Shown piece by piece: positions 43,453 through 55,200 of a stretch of DNA of 64,000 bases (position 1 is the first letter of the stretch; every line of letters begins with the position of its first letter). Origin of the DNA: Malus domestica. Its lineage: Eukaryota; Streptophyta; Magnoliopsida; Rosales; Rosaceae. Position numbers and translations under genes: made by a program. The stretch covers positions 7,263,501 through 7,327,500 of the forward strand of contig NC_091665.1 in assembly GCF_042453785.1 (NCBI RefSeq), given 5' to 3'. The notes beneath the pieces were generated by a model that saw nothing but the letters and a program-made list of their open reading frames with translations, did no database searches and was not told the DNA's origin.

Positions 43453-45557
43453 ATGCTAGGAAAATCATTAGCTTCCCCATTGATAACCCATGATTGTGCA
43501 ACACGCTTTTGCTTTTCTACTGTGAGTACCATTTTCTGGAAACTTTTAAAATGCTAGATCGTATGACTCTATTTGTTATAACTCCATTGATTATTGACGC
43601 TATATGTTGACCTCAGTATAAAAACTTGAATGCTTTTAAAGTGGTGAGTTTGATACACTTGTCATAGCTAGTTTTTGGGTCCCTTCTTCCTCACTTCCAA
43701 GTGGGTTGGAATCGCAGTTTCCCTAGAAACTTGAAAGGTTTTGAGTTGTGAGTTTCAAACACTTGTCATCACAGCTAGTTTTCGTTCCCTCTTTGGTTTG
43801 AATGTTAGATTGGCAATGGCATAGATAGTTTTTGGGTCCCTTCTCCCTTTCGAGTTGCTTGTAATCTCAATTTCTGTAGAAACTTTAATCTTTTGAAGTT
43901 GGTTAGTTATCTACTCTATGCTCTTCGGTTAAAAAAATTTCATGTTATATTCGTTGAGGTTAGAAGATAGGTACTGAAAATTTTAATCCTCTAGCAGCTT
44001 TTCTCATTTTATTGTCAAACTCGGTGTATTGAGTTAGACTCTTGCCCTTGGAAGAGTAACTACCCTTGACGCTATTCAAGGGAAAATTGTAATCTTAGCT
44101 TATCATCTCCTTGGTATACCATGTCTGCAGAGGCAGCTGATCATCCTTTCCTTCACTGTCTTATTGCTTTCAGATTGTGGAATTTGTTTTCTGAAGCAAG
44201 GTTGAATTTGGTGATTTCATCTTCCCATGAATTTTTATTTACTAAGAGACATTATACTTTCTTTAGAATGATAAAGGCCTTTTTTTCTTTTTGTGGAATT
44301 TCAGTGTGTTTTGTAGTTTTCTTAGGGCGGAAAAGACTGAATTTTTTAGGGAAAAGGTTTGTAGGAAGTAGATTTCTTGGGGGAGGAAGTTAGATTTTTG
44401 GCAGTTGTCGGCTTCAGTTTGTTGCGAATTTAAACACTTCCTTTCTTAATTGCCATCCTAGTGCTTTTGGTCCATTCAAAAGTATGTGTCTGCTTTTTCG
44501 GCTGAGTGGTATAATGTAAATTCCATGATGTTTGCTTTTCCTAAATTTTCAGTAGAATGTAAGTTAACTTGATGTTAAACTGGCCAGTAAACGCATTCTG
44601 TGTAGAAACGAAATAATAAAAAGAACTCTAAAGCATAAGTGCAAACAAAATCAATTATAACGACGACACAACCTCAAAAAGCATGATATGTATCGAGTGA
44701 CATAAAGGTCATACCCAGTGCACAAGGCTCCCGTTTTACGCAGGGTCTGGGAGAGGTGAAAGTCGGCTAGCCTTACCCCCATTTATGGAGAGGCTGCTCC
44801 CAAGTCTCGAATGTAGATTTGTTCTTACCTGTTTGCTGATAGATATATCTTCGTATTGTAACTTTTTCTATGCTTTGCCTTTTCCATTATTATTTATTCT
44901 GTATGATGTTCAATTTTTATACTTATGGTCTGCAAAGGTGCGTTGCTTTCAAGTTTGCAGTATGACATAATATTATGATAATTCTTGCTGCAGCCTGATG
45001 TTGTAAATACGGCACCGAATGTCAGATTGCGTAATTTTTCACAAAATCCAAACAGAGTAGCTTGCTCACCAGGTTTGTCTACCAAGAAATGGGTATTACA
45101 CTCAACTGCAGAGATTGAAAATACGACTTTGAAAGATGAAGACAGGAAGGCATGGGAAACATGCCGGGAAGCTCTATCTGCATTTAGTATCAGCAATGAA
45201 GAGGGAGAGAAGATACTTGGAAAAGCATTTGGCCTGGTTCATTCACCGTACTGGGGTGAAAAACGGAAAACTGAAGTACCAAAACTTGAGATTGTAATCG
45301 AAACACTGGACTATCTTCGGAGTTTAAGCCTTTCTGACGATGACCTGTGTAAGTTGCTAAAAAAGTTTCCAGAGGTTCTTGGATGTGATCTTGAACAGGA
45401 GGTGAAAATCAATGTGCAGATCTTGGAAAAGGAGTGGGGAATAAAAGGGAAATCTCTCCGAAACCTCCTTCTTCGAAATCCAAGAGTATTGGGTTTCAAT
45501 GTTGATTGCAAGGGAGATTGTATGGCACAGTGCACGCGATGCTGGGTTCGGTTTTAG
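43453..45557 (+). CDS. mTERF-family protein, short, probably organellar
   Basis: Two coding exons, 43453-43521 and 44994-45557 (69 plus 564 bases, 210 aa, phase 0 junction, GT-AG). A splice acceptor directly before the first coding exon (TTTTTTACAG at about 43445) implies an upstream non-coding exon. The N-terminus (MLGKSLASPLITHDCATRF) fits an organelle transit peptide. The body has mTERF-like helical repeats: LRSLSLSDDDLCKLLKKFPE, then VLGCDLEQEVKINVQILEKE, then NLLLRNPRVLGFNVDCKGDC and the tail AQCTRCWVRF. mTERF proteins bind organellar nucleic acid and act in transcription termination, splicing or ribosome biogenesis. At 210 aa it is short for the family, but the start and stop look natural. 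The 1.47-kb intron holds LINE and SINE debris. Confidence 0.82.
44040..44475 (+). pseudogene. LINE remnant (zf-RVT tail) in the mTERF intron
   Basis: A broken reading contains SAEAADHPFLHCLIAFRLWN, matching the zinc-binding tail after the reverse transcriptase of plant L1-type LINEs (usual form HLFLHC..A..LW). Further on, in shifted frames, weaker matches to the end of that domain are seen (LNCHPSA). The frames are interrupted, so it is inactive. Confidence 0.55.
44704..44810 (-). mobile_element. Au-like SINE fragment, antisense in the mTERF intron
   Basis: CATACCCAGTGCACAAGGCT, then CAGGGTCTGGGAGAGGTGAA, then GTCGGCTAGCCTTACCCC and GCTGCTCCCAAGTCTCGA match, in reverse, the conserved body of the widespread plant Au SINE. 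It is truncated. It is transcribed antisense within the mTERF intron. Confidence 0.65.
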
Positions 45558-46766
45558 AATTGCTTTTCAAGGAGTTTAATTTTCGCGTAGTCAATTGAAT
45601 TTGTAAATCTATTGCAAAGAAGCATCACAATCTGTATGGAGGAAATGTTTCTGTATAATTCAGTTGGGGGGAAAAAAGTTATCCGACTCCTGTGGTGATT
45701 CATTTTTCAAAGCACAAATCACAATTTGACACGTGTGCAAATGCTTTTTGAATTTTATAATTTTAACGGAGAGTTGTTGCAGGAACTCAAAAAAGTTATC
45801 TTGCACTGATGGTGCGAAAATAAGGAGAAATTGTATTTGGAGGAGTGCGGATTACTATTTTGGATTGGCGGTAACTATTCCCTTTCAGTAAGTTAGTTTT
45901 ATAGGTGTGTGGGTGAAGAACAAGTGCATTTGTGCTGACAAAGGATTGTATTGTTATATGTATTTCCAGAAATTCTTTGACACGAGTGTTCTACTCTTCC
46001 CTGAAAGTGGAAAGCAAATGAATCGAGCAGCGAACATGTAGTAGTAATTCAAATCCATGTTCCTAAGGATAGATGAAGCGAATGGATAGCTCGTGGGATT
46101 GACCCATGTACAAGGTAGCGTCGGAGTACGGAAGTTGTCGTGCATTACTCGGTTGGAGCATTCTCTTGGGTGAAATAGTGAAACGTTATATTTTAGCGAT
46201 CGGGACTTGCCTACTTATAAAGCTATTCTCCAAAGCAAGAAAGCGTCTCATAAAATAATAATTGGCATAATCTAATCTGAACCATCGGATGTATATCTTG
46301 CAACGGTTAACGGTTAGGATTGAAACTGGTGTATGTCTAGCAAAACTAACTAGGAGTACACAGAGCCGGGCCTCCCTGGATCTGCATTCTGCATTGCGCC
46401 TGTCTACTTTTGTGGTTGCTTCAGGCTCAATACGACGCCGTCGCTGCTGAAATTCCCTTTCTTTTGAAACATTAACCGTAACCGTAAACTTTTTGCTACG
46501 CTAGCTTCCTCCGCTCATCAAATCCGCAAGTGGCATCTTGGTAATTTCCAATGCTTATAAACCCCGTCCTGTTTTTAACCAGGACCGGCAAACGGGCAAA
46601 CGGAAACCAATTGTGGCTGCGCTGGGGTTCGACGGCGGCGGCGGCAGCAGCAGCAACGCTATCGACAATATCGACGAGGTTTCCCAAATGTGGCTGAACC
46701 CTCACTCACTACCCTGAATCCTCCTCCTCCTCCTCCTCTAATTAAATTAATAATACGGTAGTAATT
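45558..46766. other. mTERF 3' flank and PPR gene promoter/5' UTR
   Basis: No separate gene was recognised. Small GGC/CAG-type runs occur at about 46633-46660 and a CTCCTCCTCCTCCTC run at about 46717-46738, just before the PPR start codon. Confidence 0.4.
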
Positions 46767-49439
46767 ATGCTTATTTCACTCAGAAATCTAGCCAAATCCA
46801 AGGCGAATACCAACTGCTCCCTCTGCTGCTCCTCCGCCGCCATCCTCGATGCCAATTTTCTTCTCACCACTACCGCCGCCGCTGCTGCCACCAGAACCAG
46901 CAGTTCCTTCAGTTTCAGCCCCAACGCTTCCCCTCCCCCCGCTCCTTTTTCAACCTCAGCTCGCTTGACTCCGGCAAGGGACGTGGTCCTCTCTTTCAAA
47001 GAATGGTTCAACACCCGCAACGACGCCTTATTCGACCGCATCTTCCTCATCCTCAAATCCTCCACCGACGACGACGTCTTGGCCCTCTCCCATCTCAGCC
47101 TCCGCCTCTCGGAGTCCTTCGTCCTCGAGGTCCTACGCTACGGCAGCAACGACCATGACGTCCTCTCCTGCCTCAAGTTCTTCGACTGGGCCGGCCGCCA
47201 GCCCGGCTTCCACCACACCCGCGCCACCTTCAACGCCATCTTCAAGATCCTCTCCAAGGCCAAGCTCATGTCCCTCATGCTCGACGTCCTCTCCACCTAC
47301 AGCAAGCAGAGGTACGCCCACACCGTCCGATTTCACGACACGCTGGTCATGGGCTACGCTGTCGCCGGCAAGCCCGACATTGCCCTCCAACTGTTTGGTA
47401 AAATGCGCTTCCAGGGTTTGGACCTCGATTCCTTTGCCTACCATGTCCTTTTGAATGCTTTGGTGGAGGAGAGTTGCCTTGATGCCGTTCAGGTCATTGC
47501 CAAGCAGATTTCTTTGAGGGGTTTTGAGAACGAAATCACCCATTCCATCATGCTCAAGTGGTTGTGTAAGCAGAAGTTGCTCGATCAAGCTGAAGCCTAT
47601 TTGCGCCAACTGGTGTCTGACGGCAAGCCCGTCACCGGGCATGCAGTCAGTGTCCTTGTGGACGCCCTTTGTAAGCATAAGAAGTTCCAGCAGGCTGGTG
47701 AATTAGTCGAGGAGTTTCGGGACTTGGGGGTGGCTCTCATGGAGAGTGCTTATGGTGTGTGGATACGCGATCTTGTTCAGGCTGGGAGGTTGGATGGAGC
47801 ATTGGAGTTTTTTCAGAACAAGAAGTCGTTGGAAGGATATGTGCCCGATGCTTTTAGGTACAATACTTTGATATGTAGGCTTCTGAAAGAGGATCGCCTC
47901 GAGGAGGTTTGTGATTTGCTGATGGAGATGAAGGAGGATAAGATTTCCCCTGATAAGGTCACCATGAATGCTGCCTTATGCTTCTTTTGCAAAGCGGGGA
48001 TGGTGGATGTCGCACTTGAGTTGTATAATTCGAGATCCGAGTTTCAGCTCACGCCTAATAGTATGGTTTACAACTATTTGATCAATGTTTTCTGTGGGGA
48101 AGGTAGCATTGACGACGCGTATCGAGTGATGAAGCATTCTGTGGAACAAGGTTATTTTACAGGAAGGAAAACGTTTTCTATTCTGGCAGACTCATTGTGC
48201 CGAGAGGGAAAGCTCGAGAAGATGAAAGAGTTAGTTACTTTTGCCCTAGAGCGGAACTTTATGCCAAGTAACTCCACATATGATAAGTTCATTACAACTC
48301 TTTGCAGAACTAAGAGGGTAGAAGATGCTTATTTGATACATGGGGAACTCAATAGAATTAACAAGGTTTCTACAAAGAGTAGATACATTAGCTTGATAAA
48401 TGGTTTTAACGGGTTGAGCAAGGGGGATATTGCTGCCAGACTTCTGATTGAAATGCAAGAAAAGGGTCACTTACCGACTCGCAAGCTGTTCAAAGATGTA
48501 ATTTGTTGTCTATGTGATATGGAAAATCCAGATGAGCAATTTTTTAATTTGTTGGAGATGCAGTTGTCTTGTAGGGAACCCAGCTGTGATGTATACAACT
48601 TTTTCATCTACGGAGCTGGGTATGCCAAAAGGCCCGATCTGGCTAGACAAGTATATGAGATGATGCAGCGGAGTGGAATTCAGCCCAATGTGAGATCTGA
48701 TGTTATTATGTTGCAGAGTTATTTGAAGGGTGAACGGATTTCGGATGCTTTGAACTTCTTCAATGATCTGCACGAGAGAAGAAAGGTGTTGGGGAGAAGG
48801 CTATACAGCACCCTGATCGTTGGTCTATGCAAAGCCCAAAAGGCGGAAATTGCAGTTAACTTCTTGATGGAAATGAAAGAGAAGGGAGTGGTTCCAAGTG
48901 ATGACTGTTACGAGTTTCTGATACAGTTGCTGTGCTGGAATAAAGAATTTGATATGGCAGTAAATCTCATAAATGACTTGGAGAAAGTTGGCCGCCATAT
49001 TACGTCCTTTACTGGTAACATACTTCTGTTGCATTCTCTGAAAACTGCAGAGCTCTACAAGTCTTGGGTACAGCTGAGAGAGGAGCAGAATGAGATGTCT
49101 GGTTGTTCAATGCTTGGTCTGCTCATTGGTGCATTTTCTGGTCGTATCCAGGTGAGCCAAGATATTGGGAATTTGGAAGAAGTAATTGAAAAGTGCTTTC
49201 CGCTAGATGTGTTCACACATAATTTGTTGATTAGAAGACTAAGCCAGAGCAACATGGAGCATGCTTGTGCTTTGTTCGATAAGATGTGCCAGAAAGGTTA
49301 TGAGCCTAATCGTTGGACTTATGACGCCATAGTACAAGGTTTTCTTAAACATGGGAGGACATCTGAGGCAAAGAGATGGGTAGAAGTGATGTACCGGAAA
49401 GGATTTTATCCAACAAGGCGCACAAATCTACTCCTTTAA
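46767..49439 (+). CDS. Pentatricopeptide repeat protein, P-type, probably mitochondrial (At1g71210-like)
   Basis: A single-exon frame of 890 codons. The N-terminal roughly 60 residues are Ser/Thr/Ala-rich with basic residues (MLISLRNLAKSKANTNCSL), like a mitochondrial transit peptide. From about residue 120 onward roughly twenty 35-residue PPR units follow, with the usual pattern, for example YNTLICRLLKEDRLEEVCDL, YNYLINVFCGEGSIDDAYRV and YDAIVQGFLKHGRTSEAKRW. No E, DYW or SMR domain is present; the protein ends YPTRRTNLLL. P-class PPR proteins bind specific organellar RNAs to stabilise, splice or translate them. The resemblance to Arabidopsis At1g71210 is from memory (KEWFNTRNDALFDRIF region). 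The RNA target is unknown. Long antisense frames inside it are shadows. Confidence 0.93.
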   Translation: MLISLRNLAKSKANTNCSLCCSSAAILDANFLLTTTAAAAATRTSSSFSFSPNASPPPAPFSTSARLTPARDVVLSFKEWFNTRNDALFDRIFLILKSSTDDDVLALSHLSLRLSESFVLEVLRYGSNDHDVLSCLKFFDWAGRQPGFHHTRATFNAIFKILSKAKLMSLMLDVLSTYSKQRYAHTVRFHDTLVMGYAVAGKPDIALQLFGKMRFQGLDLDSFAYHVLLNALVEESCLDAVQVIAKQISLRGFENEITHSIMLKWLCKQKLLDQAEAYLRQLVSDGKPVTGHAVSVLVDALCKHKKFQQAGELVEEFRDLGVALMESAYGVWIRDLVQAGRLDGALEFFQNKKSLEGYVPDAFRYNTLICRLLKEDRLEEVCDLLMEMKEDKISPDKVTMNAALCFFCKAGMVDVALELYNSRSEFQLTPNSMVYNYLINVFCGEGSIDDAYRVMKHSVEQGYFTGRKTFSILADSLCREGKLEKMKELVTFALERNFMPSNSTYDKFITTLCRTKRVEDAYLIHGELNRINKVSTKSRYISLINGFNGLSKGDIAARLLIEMQEKGHLPTRKLFKDVICCLCDMENPDEQFFNLLEMQLSCREPSCDVYNFFIYGAGYAKRPDLARQVYEMMQRSGIQPNVRSDVIMLQSYLKGERISDALNFFNDLHERRKVLGRRLYSTLIVGLCKAQKAEIAVNFLMEMKEKGVVPSDDCYEFLIQLLCWNKEFDMAVNLINDLEKVGRHITSFTGNILLLHSLKTAELYKSWVQLREEQNEMSGCSMLGLLIGAFSGRIQVSQDIGNLEEVIEKCFPLDVFTHNLLIRRLSQSNMEHACALFDKMCQKGYEPNRWTYDAIVQGFLKHGRTSEAKRWVEVMYRKGFYPTRRTNLLL

Positions 49440-50700
49440 TTGGATTTCATTGAAGTCACTAATGCTGCAATGTCTGGCATCTAATGGACATTACACAAGT
49501 TTTGCTGCATGATAATATATTTCATACCGTGGTAAGATTTTTTGTTCAGATGGAGTATTTAGATTTATGTGTAACTTCTAATTTACTGCTGAGGAAAGAT
49601 ATAATGATGTATGATTTATGTGTAATTTAATTTGAAATAAATTAATCTATATTCAATACTTACATTGGGTTTGGATGCAGAAATTTAATTTGGTTAAGAA
49701 AAGTCGTGATTCCAAGCATGCAAGATTTTAATTTCTTGCTTTGTATCAACAAGGAAATTCGGAAGTTATGGGTGGAAAGAATGTGGTATATATTGATATA
49801 AATAACTAGAGAGCAAGAAAAAGAAGGAAAATGAAGACGTCGACATTGGTGCTTTTCTGATGATTGCCGGTTAGTTTTTTTTATACCAGTGTACCTTTAC
49901 TTTGAACACCTGAGATATATATCTGTCCTCTTCCAATGGAAGCAACAACATGCAATGGGGTTCTCTTGTGTCTGCTTCTCTGGTTTGTTTTCACTTGCTG
50001 CTTTGTGTTCTTTTATTTTTACATTACCTGCTCTGCAGATTAACATTGTGGTTTGAGATGTTCGACATGAGATGGAGATATATTAATGTAGGAGAAGAAT
50101 ATGAAAATACGTTTCCTAAAAAATCCATAAACCATCTGGGTTCTCAAACCAAAAGTAAAAAGATGAGCATTTTGATTTTAAAGTGAATGTGTCCGTATGC
50201 GTGTTTGTTGCACTTGAAGTCCTCAAAACATAATGTGCTAGCTGCATAAATGCCTGTAAAAAATTTCATGTCATCCACAAACTAGCTAGTTCTCATCAGC
50301 AATGCAACTTGAAGTCTAGGCCGAGCGAAAATAAGAAAACAGGATATATCTGTGTTTGTTATTAGGTAATACTTATAGCTGGATAATAGAGTTTCTCAGA
50401 TTATAAACTAGAGATTAAATTATTGAATCCACAAAACGCTGGAGTCTGATGAGTTGAAGTAATCTTAGTCGTTGATTAAGTTGTGGTCTTGTGTCTTATT
50501 GTCTGAGATTAAATCATCATTTTGTTTGCCTTGCCTGTATAATGTTTACCTTCAACATTTCTCTCCTTCACCCCCCTTCTCTAGGCTTCGTCCCAAGTGT
50601 CGGATGCTGCCAAAGTTTGCAGTTTATGGACATCTCGAAGAATATCCTCACTCAATGCACTGATTGTTGACATGGGTTCATTCATTAATGTATGCATTTC
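49440..50700. other. PPR 3' flank and intergenic DNA
   Basis: Non-coding sequence without a recognisable gene or clear repeat. Short frames lack domains. Confidence 0.45.
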
Positions 50701-50715
50701 TGATGCGTAGATAGG

Positions 50716-51235
50716 TGTAAACGTTGAAGTTAGCTGCACAAGCTTTATCTTGGTCTAGTGAGATTCTCATTAAAACCGCCGATATGTCAAAAGAAATGAA
50801 CAATAGAGCAAAAGCAACGTTACACATCAAGCTCCCTCATGAGTCCTGCAACACCGTAGTAGCATTATCCACAAAAACTTTGGAATCACTTTCAATCATG
50901 ACGTTTTGCAGGCCCGTGTTTCGCTAATACTAGCCTTGCAAGTGCAGCCTCTGCCTCAGTTTCCTCGACAGATGATGTGAGAAGATTCGACTGGACGATG
51001 ATTTCCATGCGTCATCTACATTTATTTTAACAAAAGGGAGGTGTGGGAGGGGTACAAATCGCATTTCTTGTAGTGGCGGCAGGAGCCCTCGTCGCCATGT
51101 ACCGATGTTCAAGCATCTCTGCGATAGAGAGGGACATTCTCCTTAGCGGGGTCCTTGAAAAAAGCATTACACCTTTTCTTCCATATCTCCCAACAAATAA
51201 CACCCACCATGATAGGTAAATGATCTTTAGTATCT
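50716..51235 (-). pseudogene. LINE-derived RNase H-like (RVT_3) remnant
   Basis: The minus strand reads, with frameshifts and stops, WEIWKKRCNAFF at about 51200, a VKINVD-like block near 51030, and IESDSKVFVD near 50895. These are the signatures of the RNase H-like domain following plant LINE reverse transcriptases. The frames are badly broken, so it is a fossil. Confidence 0.6.
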
Positions 51236-51246
51236 CTTTGTATGTA

Positions 51247-51425
51247 AATGTTTTTTTTTTTTTTTCGAACAAACAATATTATCTACATTGAATTGGAAGA
51301 CGGTTGGGTTTAGCCTCACAATAATGAGCTAGTAATAATTTGGTTCAAATTCGTCTTTGACGAGAATCAAACCTAAGACATCTCACTTGAAGAGGAATAC
51401 CAGTAGATCGTAGTATTAAGTGGTT
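51247..51425 (-). mobile_element. tRNA-derived SINE, antisense
   Basis: On the minus strand the element starts near 51425 with a box A-like TCTACTGGTATTC and a box B GGTTTGATTCTCG, as in pol III tRNA promoters. It has a conserved body (AGACGAATTTGAACC, TTGTGAGGCTAAACCCAA) and ends in a poly-A tail that appears as a T17 run at about 51249-51265. The pattern matches a common Rosaceae SINE. Confidence 0.65.
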
Positions 51426-51997
51426 CAAAAACTCAACATCATATCCACTCGCATATTGGATCACATAAATGTATTTTTCTTTTTAATTATAAACAAATTG
51501 GAGAAATAATAATTTTTTTGGAGTCTCAGTGAGTAACATTTAATAGAAAATCAATGTTACTATCAGAAAATAAATAAATAAACACAAAGCCTCTTACAAA
51601 TGCATTTTTGTACATTATTTTCGTTTAATTTAATAGTCAAAAATAAAAAGGGAGATTTGAAAAACTAAAAGAATAATTCATGGCTACTCAAAGGATACGT
51701 AGGAGTTCCTATTTAAAATTGTTCGTTGCCGATTCACAGAACTTCGTGTTTATTTTCAAAGCAAGAGTTTCAAGCAAGAATTCTTCATAATTGTATCCAA
51801 ACGTTGTTCAAACTAAAATTAAAATATGTAGTGGAATAGCTCTCGCGTCCATCAGGAGTTGCAGTTGATCTGAGTGAAGTTTCCAGAAGAAAGAGAAGCA
51901 ACCTTATTAACAGAGAGTCTGCCAAATTTTGAGAAGGAAGGCAAAAATTCAAAATTGAGATTGAAATTGAAACCCTAGCTTAGCAAACCGAACAGCA

Positions 51998-52186
51998 ATG
52001 GAGAAATCAGGGGTGTCATCGGTACCGTTGAGCTCCGATGGCTCTCGAGAGCTTCAGTGCATCGGCAAGTTAGAAATCGAAAGGCCGAACCCCGTCGGCT
52101 TCCTCTGCGGCTCCATCCCTGTTCCCACCGATAAAGCCTTCCACTCTTTCGATTCCGCTCTCATTCCCTCCCGCCAAACGTCAGTA

Positions 52187-52230
<44 letters not shown>

Positions 52231-55200
52231 GTTGTTTCAGTTTTCATTGATTTTGTTTGTGAATTTTCAGAGTGAGTGCTCCACGGTATCGAATGCTTCC
52301 GACAGAGACCGACCTCAAGAGCCCGCCGCTCCTTTCGCCCGACAAAGTTCTTCCCATTGCTGCCGTGCACTCCAAGGCCGCCGGAGGTGTGCTCACTTCT
52401 CTTTTAGTTTTAGTTTAATAATATTTCCCCTTTTTAGTTTTTGATGTTAGAATTTTATATCGGGTACGTGGATGGTAGTAATTTTGAAATAATTCGAGGG
52501 GTTGTTTTTTTTGCTTGATACATTTAGAATTATTTTTGGCTTCTGATTTTGAAACTGTAACAAACATGGTATGGATATGGTATCATTTGAGTTTACAGAT
52601 ATAGCTTGGGATGGTGGCACTGTTACATCAAATCTCACTAGAAAATGCGAGGCCCTTGCGGTGTCTGGATTGGTTGAGTATGGGGATGAGATCGACGTCA
52701 TTGCTCCAGCTGACATTCTGAAGCAGATCTTCAAAATGCCTTATTCCAAGGCTCGATTATCAATTGCAGTTCAGCGTGTTGATCAGACGCTTGTTCTTAA
52801 TACTGGGTGTGTATAGCCTGCTAATGTGATATTCTATTTGTCATGTATTTTATAAAATTTAGTAAGAAAAGAAAATCTTATCTGATCCTTTTCTCAAGTG
52901 TAGGCCTGACATTGAAGAGGGGGAAAAGTTAATAAGAAGACGTAAAAATCAATCAAAAGGTGCAGATCAGTCTTTGTTTTTGAATTTTGCTATGCATTCT
53001 GTTCGGATGGAAGCTTGTGATTGCCCGCCAACTCATCATGTCCCATCACGAGAGCAATCAAACTCCTCTGTTCTTCCTGGGGCAAATACTCAGTTTGTGG
53101 GACAGCACAATGATGTTGCTCCAGGTGGAAAATCAAATTGTCCAGAATACGAACAGGTTAAAGGGGATGATTTCTTTATGGCAAAAAAGAAGGATAAGAA
53201 AAATAAGGGGTGCAATCCTGTCAAAAAGGCTTCACAAGTTGGCGAGAAGTCCAGGAACTCAATGCAAGAGTCTGAAAAACATAGAAGAGCTGGTAACGAT
53301 GGGTTTCTAAGGGTTTTGTTTTGGCAATTTCACAATTTCCGCATGCTCATAGGGAGTGACTTGCTTCTGTTCAGTAATGAAAAATATGTTGCTGTTAGCT
53401 TGCATCTCTGGGATGTGTCACGACAGGTTGAAGTGGCTTACTAAAAATTTAGTCCTATTCTTTTCCCTCCATTTTTATATGTTTGCTTGCAGCATACTAA
53501 CTGTTTTCCTCTTTTTGTTTGTTTGTGTGTTTTTCCTTTTTCTTAATCTTACTGGCAGGTTACACCATTAACTTGGCTTGAAGCCTGGCTTGACAATGTC
53601 ATGGCAAGTGTGCCTGAGATGGCCATTTGTTATCATGAAAACGGTGTTGTGCAGGGATACGAGCTTTTGAAAACAGATGATATATTTCTACTAAAAGGGA
53701 TCTCTGAGGAAGGCGCTCCTGCTTTTCATCCTTATGTGGTGCAGCAAAATGGCCTTTCCGTTTTGAGGTTCCTTCAAGAAAACTGCAAGCAAGATCCTGG
53801 AGCTTATTGGGTACTGGTCTTATTTAGTTGTGTTAAATTGATTTTTCATTTGCCTTCTTTTTATGCAGTTTGATTTTTTGCAGTTTCCATTTAATATTCA
53901 TTATATCTTCAAAATTTCAGCTGTATAAAAATGCTGGGGAAGATGTCATTCAACTCTTTGATCTTTCTGTTATTCCCAAGAACTGTTCTTCTAATGAATG
54001 TGATGATAGCTCAAGCTCCCTTCCTTCTATATTGCATCGAGGAAGAAGTGATTCTCTGTATTCATTGGGGACTCTCTTGTATAGAAGTGCTCACAGGCTT
54101 TCACTTTCAGTGGTATGGAAGAAATTTGACTACTTAATTCTCTACCTTCCTTTGTTCCTTTATAGTTATTACTAATTTATTTGGAATTCCTGCAGGCTCC
54201 AAATAATATGGCAAAGTGTGCCAGGTTCTTCCAAAAATGTTTGGAATTTCTAGATGCGCCAGATCATCTGGTACTGTGTTATGAACTGATGTTTTTACTT
54301 TTTTTTATTTGTTTGATTACTAGTTCAGGATTTTTGCCAAAATCAAATAAGTCTCAGAAATGAAATGATAACTGTAATTGATATACTGCTGAATAGGTTG
54401 TGCGTGCATCTGCACATGAACAATTTGCGAGGCTTATTTTGAACCACGATGAAGAGCTGGAATTAGCGTCTGATGATCTGCCTGTAGGATGTGAACTTAC
54501 TGTTACTGATGCTGAAGAAGATTCTTTGGACTTTTTAAGTAGCATTTCTGAATCAACAGTCCATGAAGAACCCAGCCTAGTGGGAGAGGAGAAAGCATAT
54601 GACTATGGTCAAAATGTTGAAGATTTAGTAACTGAAGCTTCGGTAAAGATGACTTTAGAAGCAAATGCATATTCTCCAAGAAAATTGATAGCAGAAGGTA
54701 GCATGGACTACGGAGATTTGACAGAAGCTGTACCAAATTCCTCTGGTATTGAAAGCTCTGCAGTTTGCAAATTGCCTGCAACAACCGGACATGTAGTTCA
54801 AATTGTTGCTGAACCAATCTCTTCTAAGCTAGCTGCAATACATCATGTTTCTCAAGCCATTAAATCTCTCAGATGGATGCGCCAACTGCAAACTACTGAA
54901 TCCAAGTTAATGGACCAGGAGAGTGAAACCCATGATAGGCCACCTTCATCTGTTAATCTTTCTGTTTGTGCATGTGGTGATGCTGACTGTATCGAAGTGT
55001 GTGACATTAGAGAATGGCTTCCAACATCAACATTGGACCACAAGTTGTGGAAACTTGTTCTTTTGCTTGGAGAGTCATATTTGGCGCTTGGACAAGCCTA
55101 TAAGGAGGATTGTCAGTTGCATCAAGCTTTGAAGGTTGTAGAATTGGCATGTTCTGTATATGGATCAATGCCTCAGCATCTTGAAGACACAAAATTCATT

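Noticed and set aside
43660..43870. Repeated TTTTTGGGTCCCTTCT phrases as a tandem repeat
   Set aside because: Only two diverged copies of a short phrase; probably a small local duplication, with no defined unit.
47133..47678. 181-codon antisense frame inside the PPR gene
   Set aside because: It is the complement of GC-rich PPR coding sequence and has no domain. The plus-strand PPR frame explains the region.
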